The position numbers were made by a program, and so were the translations under genes. From NCBI GenBank assembly GCA_015233155.1, contig JADFYG010000023.1:17405-81404 (forward strand): 64,000 bases of DNA, given 5' to 3'. This document shows, in pieces, positions 51,915 to 61,515 of the stretch. The notes under the pieces were generated by a model that saw only the letters and a program-made list of their open reading frames with translations, was not told where the DNA came from and searched no databases. Every line of letters begins with the position of its first letter. Positions within the stretch are counted from its first letter, which is position 1. Source of the DNA: Candidatus Rifleibacteriota bacterium (lineage in GTDB: Bacteria; Muiribacteriota; Ozemobacteria; Ozemobacterales; Ozemobacteraceae).

Positions 51915-53150
51915 TCAGCGATTAGAAGGGGATCTGGTCTTCGAATTGACGACGGAGAGTGGCACGTCGAACGTGTCGATTTTACCGTCATCTGTGCCGA
52001 TGGCAGTGATGCTGACTTTTTTGGGAGTCACATTCACCAGAAGAAAGTGCAATTTCGATATTGCCGTTTTTGAATACGGGTTCGGATTACGTGTCACAGC
52101 GTAGAGTGGTGCACCGCCACCTCCGGTGGTTACATGATGATAACCGTTCTTGATACTGTGCTCATACAGATGGTCGTGGCCATAGAAGCCGCAGGTCACG
52201 CCATATTTTTCCATTATAGGAACCCATAGATTCGCGAGGTTGACGTTGCCGCCATGGCTGCCTGAGGAGAACGGTGTCTGGTGCCATAATACGAACTTCC
52301 AGGGTATGTTCTCAGCGACAGCGTTCTGGAGGGTCTTCTCCAGAAAAGCCGCCTGTGGGGACGGGTCAGACTCGGAATTCAACACGATAAAGAGGGCTGT
52401 TCCGAACTTGAATGAGTAATAACCGAGCGATTGACCGCCTACGCTGAGAGGATTCTGAAACATGCGGTAGAAGATCGGACTATTTTTTTCGTGATTCCCC
52501 AGGCAAGCCATAAATGGAATATCATTCTGAAGATTTTTCTCTATGGTGAAAAAGGTGTTCCAGCAATCCGTTGATGCGCCGTTTTCTCCCATATCTCCGG
52601 AATGAATTACCAGCATTGGCTTGGGTGCAACCCGAAGAATGGCATCGACCACACTCTTATGGTCGGCATGATTGGTGCGGGTATCGCCAAAAGCGACGAA
52701 ACTCCAGGTGTCGAGAGATGAGGGCGGAGTTGAAAAGGAAAAAGCATCGGATTGAATCTGTCTGGATCCGGAGCTCAACATAATCTGATAGGTATACTTT
52801 GTTGCCGGGTTCAGTCCCTCCAGGGATATCTGGTGCCAGACGCCGTCGCTGATAACCTCACCTGACTGAGCGCCGTTCAGGATCAGCGCGCAGCTCATAG
52901 TGGCCGTAGTACTCCAGCGAATCGCGGCTGAGTCAGGCGTAACAAGCCCAAGCACCGGACCCCAGCCAATCTGCATCGCACTGCTCGAGGCTATGGAGGA
53001 GCTGGAGGATGCGATGGCTGAACTTCTTCTTACTGATTTTCCGGACGCCATCGGGCAGAAAATGCCTGAAAATACGGTCAGCGTAATTGTAAAAACGGCA
53101 AAAAGACGTCTGGAACGATTGCTTATATCCCGAATAAACGAAGCACTCAT
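51915..53150 (-). CDS. Secreted purple-acid-phosphatase-like metallophosphoesterase
   Basis: Signal peptide (LFAVFTITLTVFSGIFCPMA), an N-terminal Fn3-like domain, then a calcineurin-like phosphoesterase. Metal motifs run in order: FVAFGDTRTN, VIHSGDMGENG, CLGNHEKN, LWHQTPFSSGSHGG and FYGHDHLYEH. This two-domain plan is that of purple acid phosphatase-like enzymes, probably scavenging phosphate or acting on nucleotides outside the membrane. The start ATG has no strong ribosome site. Convergent with the small lipoprotein. Confidence 0.9.
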   Translation of the reverse strand: MSASFIRDISNRSRRLFAVFTITLTVFSGIFCPMASGKSVRRSSAIASSSSSIASSSAMQIGWGPVLGLVTPDSAAIRWSTTATMSCALILNGAQSGEVISDGVWHQISLEGLNPATKYTYQIMLSSGSRQIQSDAFSFSTPPSSLDTWSFVAFGDTRTNHADHKSVVDAILRVAPKPMLVIHSGDMGENGASTDCWNTFFTIEKNLQNDIPFMACLGNHEKNSPIFYRMFQNPLSVGGQSLGYYSFKFGTALFIVLNSESDPSPQAAFLEKTLQNAVAENIPWKFVLWHQTPFSSGSHGGNVNLANLWVPIMEKYGVTCGFYGHDHLYEHSIKNGYHHVTTGGGGAPLYAVTRNPNPYSKTAISKLHFLLVNVTPKKVSITAIGTDDGKIDTFDVPLSVVNSKTRSPSNR

Positions 53151-53257
53151 ATATGATTGGCTGCCTTTCCCGGAAAATGAGACTGTTAATTGCAGTCTTT
53201 AAGGGAATCCGATCATAACATATATTGATTTGTGTTTCGAGGGGCCAGCGTGATACT

Positions 53258-54625
53258 ATGCCCGGCATGGATAAATCCGCTTCACAACGCTTTCTCCTGA
53301 CCACGTTCGGCTGTCAGATGAATTTGGCGGATGGACAGCGGATCCGAGGCATTTTGCAGCGTCTCGGATATGATGAGACCGAAAACGAAGCAGATGCCGA
53401 TCTTATCCTGTTCAACACGTGCTGTGTCCGCGAACACGCGGAAGAGCGATTATTCAGCCGTGTACAGTCTCTTAAGAGGCTGAAGGCAGGTCGCCCCGAG
53501 TTGATTATCGGAGTAACCGGTTGTCTTGCGCAACATCACAAGAAGCGGCTGTTCGAAGAGCTTCCTCTGACGGATTTTATTTTCGGACCAAACGATATCG
53601 AGGAGCTGCCCGCCATCCTTGCCGCCTTGATCGCTGAACCGGGGCGCCGCAGAGCTGGTTCGTTCGCCGATGTGGGACATTTCGCGGGCGAAGAAGCTGA
53701 TGGAATCGTGCTTGATCGACCATTCTCGGCATTCGTAAACATAATCCGGGGATGCACCAATTTCTGTACATACTGTATAGTACCAAGTGTTCGAGGTCCT
53801 GAGGTGTCGCGTCCGATACACGAACTGATCGGACTTGTCACAAGTCTTGCAGCCCGGGGAGTCACCGAAGTAACTTTGCTCGGGCAGAACGTCAACGCAT
53901 ACGGACGTGATATTGGCCTCGCCGACGGCTTCCCAAGACTTCTGGAAGAGCTCGAATCAGTCTCCGGACTTCGCCGCATCCGATTTCTGACCTCGCATCC
54001 GCGTGATTTCAGTGCGGAAACCATCGGACGCATCGCCCGTCTTTCGAAGGTTTGCGAATCCTTCCATCTGCCAGTCCAGGCTGGAGCTGATCGTGTGTTG
54101 TCCCTGATGAATCGTGGCTACACGCGAGAGTATTATCTCGAACTGCTGGCCACTGTCCGGGAGTTGATTCCCGGCGTTTCGATCACCACTGATCTCATTT
54201 GCGGTTTTCCATCCGAAACCGACTCCGAATTTGAGGAAACGCTGGATCTTGTGCGGCGTGCCCGTTTTGACACGGCTTACATGTATTATTACTCTCCGCG
54301 TTCAGGAACCAAAGCTCTCGATATCGCGGGACTGCTTCCTGAAGAAATTCGCAAGGAACGCCTTGCGCGGCTCATAGAGCTGCAAAACTCCATTTCTCAG
54401 CAGATCAGCGCGGAATTACCCGGTAAAAAATTCGAGATACTTGTCGAATCCGTGTCAACTCACGGCGAAGGCCACGTGGTGGGGAAGACGCGTACCGGGC
54501 GGCCGATAGATCTCGCGGGCCCCGCATCACTTGTGGGAAATTATGTTACTGTGTTGGTTGAGCGCGCCCGTCTCTGGACCCTCTCTGGCAGGCTCTTGCA
54601 ACATGATGTTGAATTTGAACCGTGA
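53258..54625 (+). CDS. miaB: tRNA i6A37 methylthiotransferase
   Basis: Radical SAM enzyme that adds the methylthio group to i6A37, downstream of MiaA. N-terminal FGCQMNLADGQRI, CCVREHAEERLFSRV and VTGCLAQHHKKRL hold the auxiliary-cluster cysteines; the SAM motif is RGCTNFCTYCIVPSVRG. A C-terminal TRAM domain (GEGHVVGKTRTGRPIDL) binds tRNA. ATG at 53258 follows GAGGGG by about 13 bases; ATG 53267 is a nearby option and TTG 53225 is not needed. Confidence 0.96.
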   Translation: MPGMDKSASQRFLLTTFGCQMNLADGQRIRGILQRLGYDETENEADADLILFNTCCVREHAEERLFSRVQSLKRLKAGRPELIIGVTGCLAQHHKKRLFEELPLTDFIFGPNDIEELPAILAALIAEPGRRRAGSFADVGHFAGEEADGIVLDRPFSAFVNIIRGCTNFCTYCIVPSVRGPEVSRPIHELIGLVTSLAARGVTEVTLLGQNVNAYGRDIGLADGFPRLLEELESVSGLRRIRFLTSHPRDFSAETIGRIARLSKVCESFHLPVQAGADRVLSLMNRGYTREYYLELLATVRELIPGVSITTDLICGFPSETDSEFEETLDLVRRARFDTAYMYYYSPRSGTKALDIAGLLPEEIRKERLARLIELQNSISQQISAELPGKKFEILVESVSTHGEGHVVGKTRTGRPIDLAGPASLVGNYVTVLVERARLWTLSGRLLQHDVEFEP

Positions 54626-54648
54626 AATCGGTACTATAGAGACAAGCC

Positions 54649-56112
54649 ATGGAACGAATATTTTTGATAAGCTTTCTTCAGCGAGCTGCTTCCGGCAAGC
54701 TTGACGAAGAGGAGTTGAAGCAGGTTGAAGCTATATTTGCAGGTAGTATTGCCTGTGATGGGGGAGATAGCGATCAACTGATCAATCTTGCGAAAAGTCT
54801 TCAAAAATCCGGATTGGGAAAGCTGCCTCTTATAGAACGGGCGCTGATTCTCATTACAGTCGCGGACGATCCTTCATGTGTGAAGAGCCCGTTAAAGCAG
54901 GCTCGTCATATTGTAGCAGGTGCGGGTGAGTCGAAGCTGATTTTTTCCCTGATTGCAAAGCCGGACTTTGTTTCATGGGCACGTTCCGAAGGAATAATGG
55001 ATTCCTGGCAAGCCAGCCTATGGATGCTCATTTATGACTGGTCTGAGGTTGGGTTTGGAGAAACAGCTTCAGAGATTTTCAATATCCTTGAAACACGGGA
55101 AAACGATCTCAAAAAAGCCATAGCCGTGCATCCTGCCCTGTTGCAGGATTTGACCCTTTTAGTGCGTGGGAGGCTCCTTCCAATCGGTGTCTTGCGTTCG
55201 CTAATCGCTACAAGGCATATGTTTCCGTGGCTCGACGAAATTTTTCTGATTCATTTTCGTTTAACCGCCAGTTCTGAACTTGATTTATTCTTCCGACGAT
55301 ATTTCATCTTCGTGATGATGAAAAGTCGTGAGGCGGATTTCATGAATCGTATTCTGCCACCGCTTTTGGCGGACGTTCTCGAACGAAGCAATCAGCTTGC
55401 TGCTCACACAGATCGCTTGCGCGAGCTTCTTCGCTCAACCCGACTTGAACTGATCGAATCGGTTGTCATGGACCCTTCATCTCTCCAAAAAAGTGGAGAT
55501 GGCAGCATTGTCGATCAGGTCGGTATATCGAATCTGATTGCAGAAGGAGCGGCCAGACAGGTCGATGGTGTTTCGAAGCGCACTTTGCGCTCGATCAAGG
55601 TGTTATTGCGTGAGTTGATCTGGTTGCATGAGTTCAAGCCCTGGGCGTGGGGGTTCAATGGTCGATGGTCTTTCTGGGGAATAATAATTTCCCTGATATT
55701 CGGAATCACGGGGCTTGGCGTCTCCCCAGCGGTATTTCTCTACTCAATAGCTCTTTGGCAAGTCTGGCAGGCGCGGTTTCTCACCCCCGAACGTCTGGCT
55801 CGCCGCAAAACATTGGAGATAAACTCCGCCGCAACCTTCTTTCTTGTCCTGGGAATTATTGCCAATTTACAGTTGACGTTTAATTATGCCGCGGAAAACG
55901 GAGATCTTATAATCGGCAAAATAGCCATGATTTTGCATCCGATGAGTAATCCGAATGTCCCTGACCGTGACGGAAAAACACCTGTACAAATTGCTCTTAA
56001 ACGCGGAAATATGGAAATCGTCGATTTTTTTCGCAAATTTGAATTTGTCGATTCGAAGCAACTATTGCCGACAACGCAGGTAGACACTTCGTCTGCAACC
56101 TCCCATCCGTAG
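54649..56112 (+). CDS. Membrane protein with a C-terminal ankyrin-like repeat, unknown
   Basis: I do not recognise the family. The first about 300 residues are helical and soluble, with charged amphipathic helices. Two hydrophobic segments (FWGIIISLIFGITGLGVSPAV and INSAATFFLVLGIIANLQLTF) follow near residues 340-410. The last about 50 residues hold one ankyrin-like unit, VPDRDGKTPVQIALKRGNME. It lies 23 bases after miaB on the same strand and is probably co-transcribed. An envelope-anchored protein-binding role is only a guess. Confidence 0.65.
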   Translation: MERIFLISFLQRAASGKLDEEELKQVEAIFAGSIACDGGDSDQLINLAKSLQKSGLGKLPLIERALILITVADDPSCVKSPLKQARHIVAGAGESKLIFSLIAKPDFVSWARSEGIMDSWQASLWMLIYDWSEVGFGETASEIFNILETRENDLKKAIAVHPALLQDLTLLVRGRLLPIGVLRSLIATRHMFPWLDEIFLIHFRLTASSELDLFFRRYFIFVMMKSREADFMNRILPPLLADVLERSNQLAAHTDRLRELLRSTRLELIESVVMDPSSLQKSGDGSIVDQVGISNLIAEGAARQVDGVSKRTLRSIKVLLRELIWLHEFKPWAWGFNGRWSFWGIIISLIFGITGLGVSPAVFLYSIALWQVWQARFLTPERLARRKTLEINSAATFFLVLGIIANLQLTFNYAAENGDLIIGKIAMILHPMSNPNVPDRDGKTPVQIALKRGNMEIVDFFRKFEFVDSKQLLPTTQVDTSSATSHP

Positions 56113-56141
56113 CATTCTCACTTTTTCTGGTTTTATACTCT

Positions 56142-57224
56142 TCAAATATGTGTCTCCGCAGTCATTATCTTCCAGAATACGTCTATTGCGTTGTTCACGG
56201 CTTCATCGGGCGGAAGAAAGCCCGGATGGTGAAGACCGTTCGCAGGCTGATCGGGAAGGCGCGTGCCGAACCAGAACATAAGTGAAGGCCATCTGAGACT
56301 GAAGAAGCCGAAATCCTCGCCAGTGTATTTCATTTCACATCTGGTAACCGGGACGATCTTTTCAAAGGCAGTGAAAAGTGATTGATTAACCCTCACCTCT
56401 GGATATCGCGCTCCGATGACATGCTCAAAATTCAATTGTCGTCGCCCGGCGATCTCTTTTGCCGTTTCGACGATCTCATCTGTCACGCTCTGACAGCGAT
56501 CACGGCTTTTCGTACGAATAGTGCCAAAAAGTGTGCACTCATCGGCGACCACATTTCGCACGCGTCCACCTGATATACGGCCGAAGCGTACGATGTCTCC
56601 ATCCCAGTTACGCCGATATACCGAATCGAGCAGTTCGGAGCATCCGGGGATGGCATCGCGCCCCTGTTCATGAAATGCGGCATGCGCAGACTTTCCGCGA
56701 AAGCGACAGTCCAGTTCTAGACAGGAGGCGAACAGTAAACCTGGACAGCTTACGACCATTCCGAGCGGATATTCGTCGGTAACATGCATTGCCCACGCTT
56801 CAGCTATATCGTAGTTTCGAAGATCCGGAATCGTGCGTTCGGCGCCTCCACCCGCCTCTTCGGATGGCTGGAACAGGAAAAGAAGATTGCCGGAAATGCC
56901 TGAATCGACGACCCTCCGGATTACTCCCAGTAACACGGCCATGTGGACGTCGTGTCCGCAGGCATGCATTCGGTCTGGGTATATAGAAGAAAATGGCGCG
57001 CCGGTGGCTTCCTGAAGCGGAAGGGCGTCCATGTCGGCGCGAAAAAGACGATATGGAGCATTTCCCCCGCGGTTCCAGGTGGCCAGAAGGCCGGTGTCGG
57101 CGATTGGACGCACCAGGACCTTCCACTCATCGAGCAGATTACGAATAAACGCCTGAGTTTCGTGTTCATGAAATGCCAGCTCGGGAATGCGATGCAATGC
57201 GTGCCGGATATCAATTGGATTCAT
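56142..57224 (-). CDS. M20 amidohydrolase, probable N-acetyl-diaminopimelate deacetylase
   Basis: Metal-dependent M20 deacetylase. Metal ligands are in RMHACGHDVHMAVLLG, and the catalytic Glu pair in PSEEAGGGAERTI; DMDALPLQEATGAPFS precedes. Hippurate hydrolase-like enzymes share these motifs, but lysA and dapH lie just upstream, so N-acetyl-LL-DAP deacetylase fits best. AGGGG is 6 bases before ATG 57224; the longer frame to 57317 runs into lysA. It overlaps lysA by 14 bases. Confidence 0.85.
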   Translation of the reverse strand: MNPIDIRHALHRIPELAFHEHETQAFIRNLLDEWKVLVRPIADTGLLATWNRGGNAPYRLFRADMDALPLQEATGAPFSSIYPDRMHACGHDVHMAVLLGVIRRVVDSGISGNLLFLFQPSEEAGGGAERTIPDLRNYDIAEAWAMHVTDEYPLGMVVSCPGLLFASCLELDCRFRGKSAHAAFHEQGRDAIPGCSELLDSVYRRNWDGDIVRFGRISGGRVRNVVADECTLFGTIRTKSRDRCQSVTDEIVETAKEIAGRRQLNFEHVIGARYPEVRVNQSLFTAFEKIVPVTRCEMKYTGEDFGFFSLRWPSLMFWFGTRLPDQPANGLHHPGFLPPDEAVNNAIDVFWKIMTAETHI

Positions 57225-58422
57225 GTGGTTCCCCTGATGAATGCGAATCAGAATCATTGCGCTGCGTGGCGTGACTAGTGCGAAACTGTGTGGAGCAGGT
57301 CGCAAAAAAATCATCAAGTGTTTCGCGACGGCGGATCAGAGTAGTATTTGCTCCATCTACAAGGACTTCGGCAGGACGCATGGTTCCGTTATAATTGCTG
57401 GCCATGGAAAACCCGTAAGCGCCCGTGTTGGCGATGCGAAGGATATCCCCGGGGTCAGGAAGCGCGAGTTCACGGTCATGTGCCAATACATCCCCGGTTT
57501 CACAGACGGGGCCGACAACGTCGCACAGACATCGGGGGCCTCGCGGTCTGATCGGTTCCACGTCGTGCCATGCATCATAAAGAGCCGGGCGAATAAGCGC
57601 ATTCATTCCGGCGTCAACGACTACAAAAGTTTTGCCGGATTTTTTCACGCTGATGACCTGCAAAAGAAGCGATCCGGCTGACGCAATGATCCAACGGCCC
57701 AGCTCTACGAGAAGTGTTCCGTCGAAGGGACGTAAAACCGGCAGCACGACTCTCTCTCTGAATTCGTCCAGATCGAGATCCCGCTCGTCGTGTCCATATC
57801 GAATGCCCCATCCTCCGCCAATGTCCAGTAATTTTAACTTGTACGATTGCGCGAGATTCACGCCGGCGGTATAAGCCTCCCGGAATGGCTCGGGATCAAG
57901 GATCTGTGAGCCGATATGCACATGAAGTCCATCCAGATATCCAATGGCTTCCGGGATGCGTTCCGGAGCGACCCCAAATTTGTGAACATTTCCGCCGGTG
58001 GCGATATGCTTGTGCCCGCCGGCGACGATATTCGGATTGACGCGCAGAAGTCGTTTTACGGGGAAGTCATGCCACAGAGACAACTCATCAGGCGTGTCCA
58101 TGCTGACGTAAGAACCGCCGGCATCGACGAAAGCGCCGGCGATCGCAGGTGTTTTGCCGTTGCCATTCAGAAGCAGATCTCGTATTTGCGCGCGCACTGC
58201 GGCCTCGAGTTCGCCCGGGCCTACGACATCGGCCCCGACGCCCTCCATTTTGATCAGGGAAAGCAGAGCCGGATTCGTATTAGCTTTGACGGCGAAGAAT
58301 ATGTGTGCATCGAGACCCTCAAAAACCGCACGGGCAAGATGTATGCGTCGTCTTACTTCAGTCGCATCATACACATATAGAGGGGTTCCGAATTCTGATG
58401 CAAGATTAGCGAAATCGATCAT
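57211..58422 (-). CDS. lysA: Diaminopimelate decarboxylase
   Basis: PLP fold-III enzyme making lysine from meso-DAP. VYDATEVRRRIHLARAVF and FFAVKANTNPALLSL (PLP lysine) open it; HVHIGSQI, LDIGGGWGIRYG, ELGRWIIASAG and CETGDVLA follow, ending at NTGAYGFSMASNYNGTMRPAE. The C-terminal tail is polar and Ser/His-rich. It lies 37 bases after dapH, so the three lysine genes form one minus-strand operon. Confidence 0.96.
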   Translation of the reverse strand: MIDFANLASEFGTPLYVYDATEVRRRIHLARAVFEGLDAHIFFAVKANTNPALLSLIKMEGVGADVVGPGELEAAVRAQIRDLLLNGNGKTPAIAGAFVDAGGSYVSMDTPDELSLWHDFPVKRLLRVNPNIVAGGHKHIATGGNVHKFGVAPERIPEAIGYLDGLHVHIGSQILDPEPFREAYTAGVNLAQSYKLKLLDIGGGWGIRYGHDERDLDLDEFRERVVLPVLRPFDGTLLVELGRWIIASAGSLLLQVISVKKSGKTFVVVDAGMNALIRPALYDAWHDVEPIRPRGPRCLCDVVGPVCETGDVLAHDRELALPDPGDILRIANTGAYGFSMASNYNGTMRPAEVLVDGANTTLIRRRETLDDFFATCSTQFRTSHATQRNDSDSHSSGEPHESN

Positions 58423-58459
58423 TCATTCGGCATCTTTTCATGCCCGTCGTCATCGCGTC

Positions 58460-59161
58460 TCATAAAGTACGCAGTTCCGGCACAAGTTGAGTTTTGCGCG
58501 CCGTCTTTTCATCAACCTTCTTGATTATCTGCGCGGGTACGCCGGCGACGACGACGCCATCCGGCACGTCCTTTGTCACGATGGCTCCGGCGGCCACGAT
58601 TGCACCTTTCCCGACCCTTACGCCTTCAAGAATAACAGCATTTGCACCCACCAGAACGTCATCCTCGATTATGACGGAAGTCGCGCTTGGCGGTTCGATA
58701 ACTCCGGCCAGCACAGCTCCGGCACCGATGTGACAATTTTTTCCGACAACTACCCGCCCACCGACCACTACATTCATGTCGATCATGGTGCCGGCGCCAA
58801 TTATTGCTCCGACGTTCAGCACTGCTCCCATCATTATGACTGCGTTGTCGCCTATTTCCACGAGATCCCTGACAATCGCGCCGTGCTCGATACGTGCGTG
58901 GTAACGCGTCAGATCTGACAATGGCAGGGCTGAATTACGCGCACTGACCTCGATGGTGTGTGTCGTAATGCGGTCTTTGTGCATATCGATGAAGGCGCGC
59001 ACGGCGGCCAGATCGCCGGATAGAACACCGAAGTCGCGTCCTGCAATGAGTGTGACGCCGTCCGATGCGGAAAGACCTTCAAGGGAGCCCGCAATAAAAG
59101 CCTTCGCGGGTGTAATTTTCTTCGAATTTTTTATCAGGTCGATAATTGTCCAGGCGTCCAT
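58460..59161 (-). CDS. dapH: Tetrahydrodipicolinate N-acetyltransferase
   Basis: Left-handed beta-helix acyltransferase. Hexapeptide repeats: [26 protein letters not shown] ([20 protein letters not shown]), [40 protein letters not shown] and [15 protein letters not shown]. The N-terminal helical domain ([18 protein letters not shown]) is that of DapH, not the succinyl DapD. Length 233 matches. ATG at 59161 follows GGAGG by 4 bases; the longer frame to 59245 is not supported. First gene of the lysine operon. Confidence 0.93.
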   Translation of the reverse strand: MDAWTIIDLIKNSKKITPAKAFIAGSLEGLSASDGVTLIAGRDFGVLSGDLAAVRAFIDMHKDRITTHTIEVSARNSALPLSDLTRYHARIEHGAIVRDLVEIGDNAVIMMGAVLNVGAIIGAGTMIDMNVVVGGRVVVGKNCHIGAGAVLAGVIEPPSATSVIIEDDVLVGANAVILEGVRVGKGAIVAAGAIVTKDVPDGVVVAGVPAQIIKKVDEKTARKTQLVPELRTL

Positions 59162-59283
59162 GGGGCCTCCGGATAATATATAAAGAGGTATTGAAATTCG
59201 TCCAATTGATATCAGAAATTTCGGCGCAGGGTGCCGAAACGGCAAAATTCAATTATACAAATGTGTGTTGAATTTTGATTATC

Positions 59284-59304
59284 GGGCGGGTTTGAAACCC
59301 GCCC
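59284..59304. repeat. Short palindrome GGGCGGG-TTTGAAA-CCCGCCC
   Basis: A 21-base G/C-rich palindrome followed by CCTACG, resembling dispersed REP-type palindromes; its GTAGGGGCGGG arm echoes the GGTAGGGCGGG arm of the MITE-like elements. In the 207-base gap 59162-59368, it is the only structure I see. Confidence 0.5.
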
Positions 59305-59368
59305 CTACGAAAATTATGACCGAATACCTGACCAAATTTCACTGCGCTTCTGTATAGCTTTTATATTA

Positions 59369-59830
59369 CTACTTCTTGCTCGTTTTTTTTATGGTTTCGA
59401 TGACCTGCTCTTTTGTTTTGCCTGTGCCCATCTTTGCCAGCCGGCCCTTTTCATCAATGGGCCAATAACCCTGAATCATGTTGGTGGTCTGATAATGGGT
59501 GGCGTCGGTCGCCTTCGTCAGAAAAACGATGAATTTGGTCTTAGGCTCAAAGACGGCCGAATCTTCAAAGTCAGCTATGGTATCAACCACAATCTCATCG
59601 CCGGCCTTCCCTGTACCCTTCAACACTTCTTCTATTACGATGGTGTTTTCAAGCTTTGCATTACCTTGTGCATCGGCTTGCTGCTTGTTCGCTGATTTCA
59701 TACTGGCTACAGCGATGATTACCGACTCAGATACCAGTTTGTCGAATGGCATTTCCATAATCATTGCAAAACCTCCCGTTACAATGGCCAGCAATAGTAG
59801 GATACTCACCAACACACGATTTGTCTTCAT
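59369..59830 (-). CDS. Small secreted protein of unknown function
   Basis: 153 residues: signal peptide (RVLVSILLLLAIVTGGFA), then a compact domain with ENTIVIEEVLKGTGKAGDEI and KTKFIVFLTKATD; the pattern 'lkG-...-Gd.i.v' is seen in small beta-rich secreted proteins. AAGGAGG is 7 bases before the ATG. Function unknown. Confidence 0.7.
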   Translation of the reverse strand: MKTNRVLVSILLLLAIVTGGFAMIMEMPFDKLVSESVIIAVASMKSANKQQADAQGNAKLENTIVIEEVLKGTGKAGDEIVVDTIADFEDSAVFEPKTKFIVFLTKATDATHYQTTNMIQGYWPIDEKGRLAKMGTGKTKEQVIETIKKTSKK

Positions 59831-60099
59831 GTTACAGCCTCCTTTTCATGCTATCAATATGAGAATGTCTGATTGACGATTCCGATTATATCATGCATTG
59901 TGTCAGCTCTACGAATCGTGCGACTCAGACAGTTCTAACGGCTCCACCAGTGTCTTTTGGGGAAATTACACGACCATGCCTGGTGTAAAAGTGCGAATGT
60001 CAACTTCAGTATGAAAGAGGGAATTATTCCTCTCATAGGGAAGAATACCCTGCGAACATTCAGTTGCGAATCATTTATACCAGCCTATCTTCAACTTTC
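59831..60099. other. Intergenic gap with no gene seen
   Basis: This is the divergent interval between two secreted-protein genes. I see no ORF, RNA gene or repeat in it. The promoter of the plus-strand gene lies just after it. Confidence 0.5.
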
Positions 60100-60128
60100 T
60101 GAAGAATTGGCAGAAAGATTGCTATAAT
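60100..60128 (+). promoter_or_regulatory. Extended -10 promoter of the secreted zinc peptidase
   Basis: A perfect TATAAT (60123-60128) carries the extended TG-C element (TGCTATAAT). The -35 (TGAAGA-like near 60100) is weak. The start codon lies 39 bases further on. Confidence 0.5.
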
Positions 60129-60167
60129 ATTGGCAAGCAGCAAAAATACCACATGTGGAGGGAGCAA

Positions 60168-61022
60168 ATGAGAAATATTACAGTTGTCTGTCTGCTCGTT
60201 TTGGCCGTTCTTGTGTTTGGCACTGCAGCCAATGCAGGGAGCTTCGCCGAGACCGCAGGAAAAGCCAAGGATTCAGGTGTTGCACGCGATACTAAAATTC
60301 CAACTCTCTCGACTGCTCCAAAACCGACGCCGACGCCAAAACCCACCCCCACCCCAAAACCGACTCCTCCCGTCGTGACAACTCCTGGCTATATAGATCC
60401 ACTTTCCACAACCACTGTAAATCCGCAAATTCCGGGCGGCAGTGCCAAATGTCCGGATTTGATCAAAAATTATACAACGGCGGCGATACGAGCGCTTATT
60501 CAATCAGTATTTGGAGTCACCATTTTTGATGGCCTTTGCACATGGGCTCAAACACAGATGTTCGAGCTTTATAAGACTCTGTATTCACTTCCGAAAACTT
60601 TCTCAAAATATTTAACACAACTGGTAAGAGAAAAAGTTGGTTTTGGTAATTCTAATATTCTTGGATACATGTATTGGAACAAGCCTTACCAGATAACCAT
60701 CTGTGACAGTGCTATCACCTATGGGATGTTTTCCGGAACAGCAGTTCATGAAATGGCACATCTGTTTACCGCGCAGACTGCAGGATTGGAGGCCAAGTGG
60801 CAGGCTGCGTTTTATGCAAAAAACAGTGCCGGGCAATATGCGTTTAAGACGGTGCCGCCTACCAGCTATGGTTGCACCAATATCAGAGAAGATATTGCGG
60901 AATCCGTGCGTTGTTTTTGGACCGACGGCGCAAGTATGAAGCTTAAATGTCCGGATCGTTATGAGTTCGTGAGGAGTTACATTATGGACAAATTTGAGTA
61001 TCGGAATCCGATCAAGAAGTAA
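60168..61022 (+). CDS. Secreted HExxH zinc peptidase-like protein
   Basis: Signal peptide (ITVVCLLVLAVLVFGTAANA), a Pro/Thr/Lys linker of PTPK repeats (KPTPTPKPTPTPKPTPP), then a domain of about 200 residues with SGTAVHEMAHLFTA (HExxH) and a downstream NIREDIAESVRCFW that may give the third ligand. Several cysteines could form disulfides. The family is not one I can name; fold looks gluzincin-like. GGAGGGAG is 4-5 bases before ATG 60168; ATG 60153 is earlier but has no such site. Confidence 0.7.
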   Translation: MRNITVVCLLVLAVLVFGTAANAGSFAETAGKAKDSGVARDTKIPTLSTAPKPTPTPKPTPTPKPTPPVVTTPGYIDPLSTTTVNPQIPGGSAKCPDLIKNYTTAAIRALIQSVFGVTIFDGLCTWAQTQMFELYKTLYSLPKTFSKYLTQLVREKVGFGNSNILGYMYWNKPYQITICDSAITYGMFSGTAVHEMAHLFTAQTAGLEAKWQAAFYAKNSAGQYAFKTVPPTSYGCTNIREDIAESVRCFWTDGASMKLKCPDRYEFVRSYIMDKFEYRNPIKK

Positions 61023-61048
61023 CGCCATGTGAGGGCAAGGGTAACGGC

Positions 61049-61071
61049 AACGGCAACCACGGGTTGCCGTT
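61049..61071 (+). terminator. Weak terminator hairpin
   Basis: AACGGCAACC and GGTTGCCGTT form a 10-bp stem with a 3-base loop, then GCGCTGTTTT. It lies 26 bases past the zinc-peptidase stop. The following 61072-61333 shows no gene, apart from a short A/T-rich near-repeat of the next segment. Confidence 0.6.
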
Positions 61072-61333
61072 GCGCTGTTTTAGAGGGAAAATAAAAGACA
61101 TCTGATATGTTCCGGCGCCTTTGTTACGTGCAAAGCCAGCCCTGTATCAATCCGGAATCTGCTTTAAACCCGAGGACGTCTGGGATTTACACGCTGCCCT
61201 GCGCAACATTCTTCAGATGAGGGCAGCGCAAGTATTCGACGCGTGACCAGCGAAAAATAAGCATGGCGTAATGTTAATTGAAACGCTTATATTAAAATGG
61301 CAGTGACGAATTATATTAAGCTCTTCATACCAT

Positions 61334-61515
61334 GATGGAATGTTAGTCGAAATGCTTATTGGCAGATGGTTTTAATGGGTTGTGGTATTTTTAGAATTTA
61401 CTTTGCATTTCTTAATATTATCTGGTAATATTGACTCGGCGTTAAGAAATGTGTCGCGAGAGTTATGAGGTCTACACTGTATTGTCAGTTATCAATACCA
61501 CATGAGAGGTGCGCT
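61334..61515 (+). repeat. Duplicated A/T-rich leader, copy A (see 63238-63398)
   Basis: The segment upstream of the receiver gene (AAATGCTTATTGG, TTTACTTTG, TAATATTATCTGGTAATATT, GGCGTTAAGAAAT, ATCAATACC-CATGAGA) recurs in diverged form upstream of 63399 (AAATGCTTGTCTA, TGTACTTTG, TAATCTGCTAATATT, GGCGTTAAATAAT, ATCAATAGCATGAGA). Confidence 0.65.

Noticed and set aside
61120..61251. 45-codon open stretch ending at 61251
   Set aside because: No start codon or ribosome site and no recognisable family; open length is within chance.
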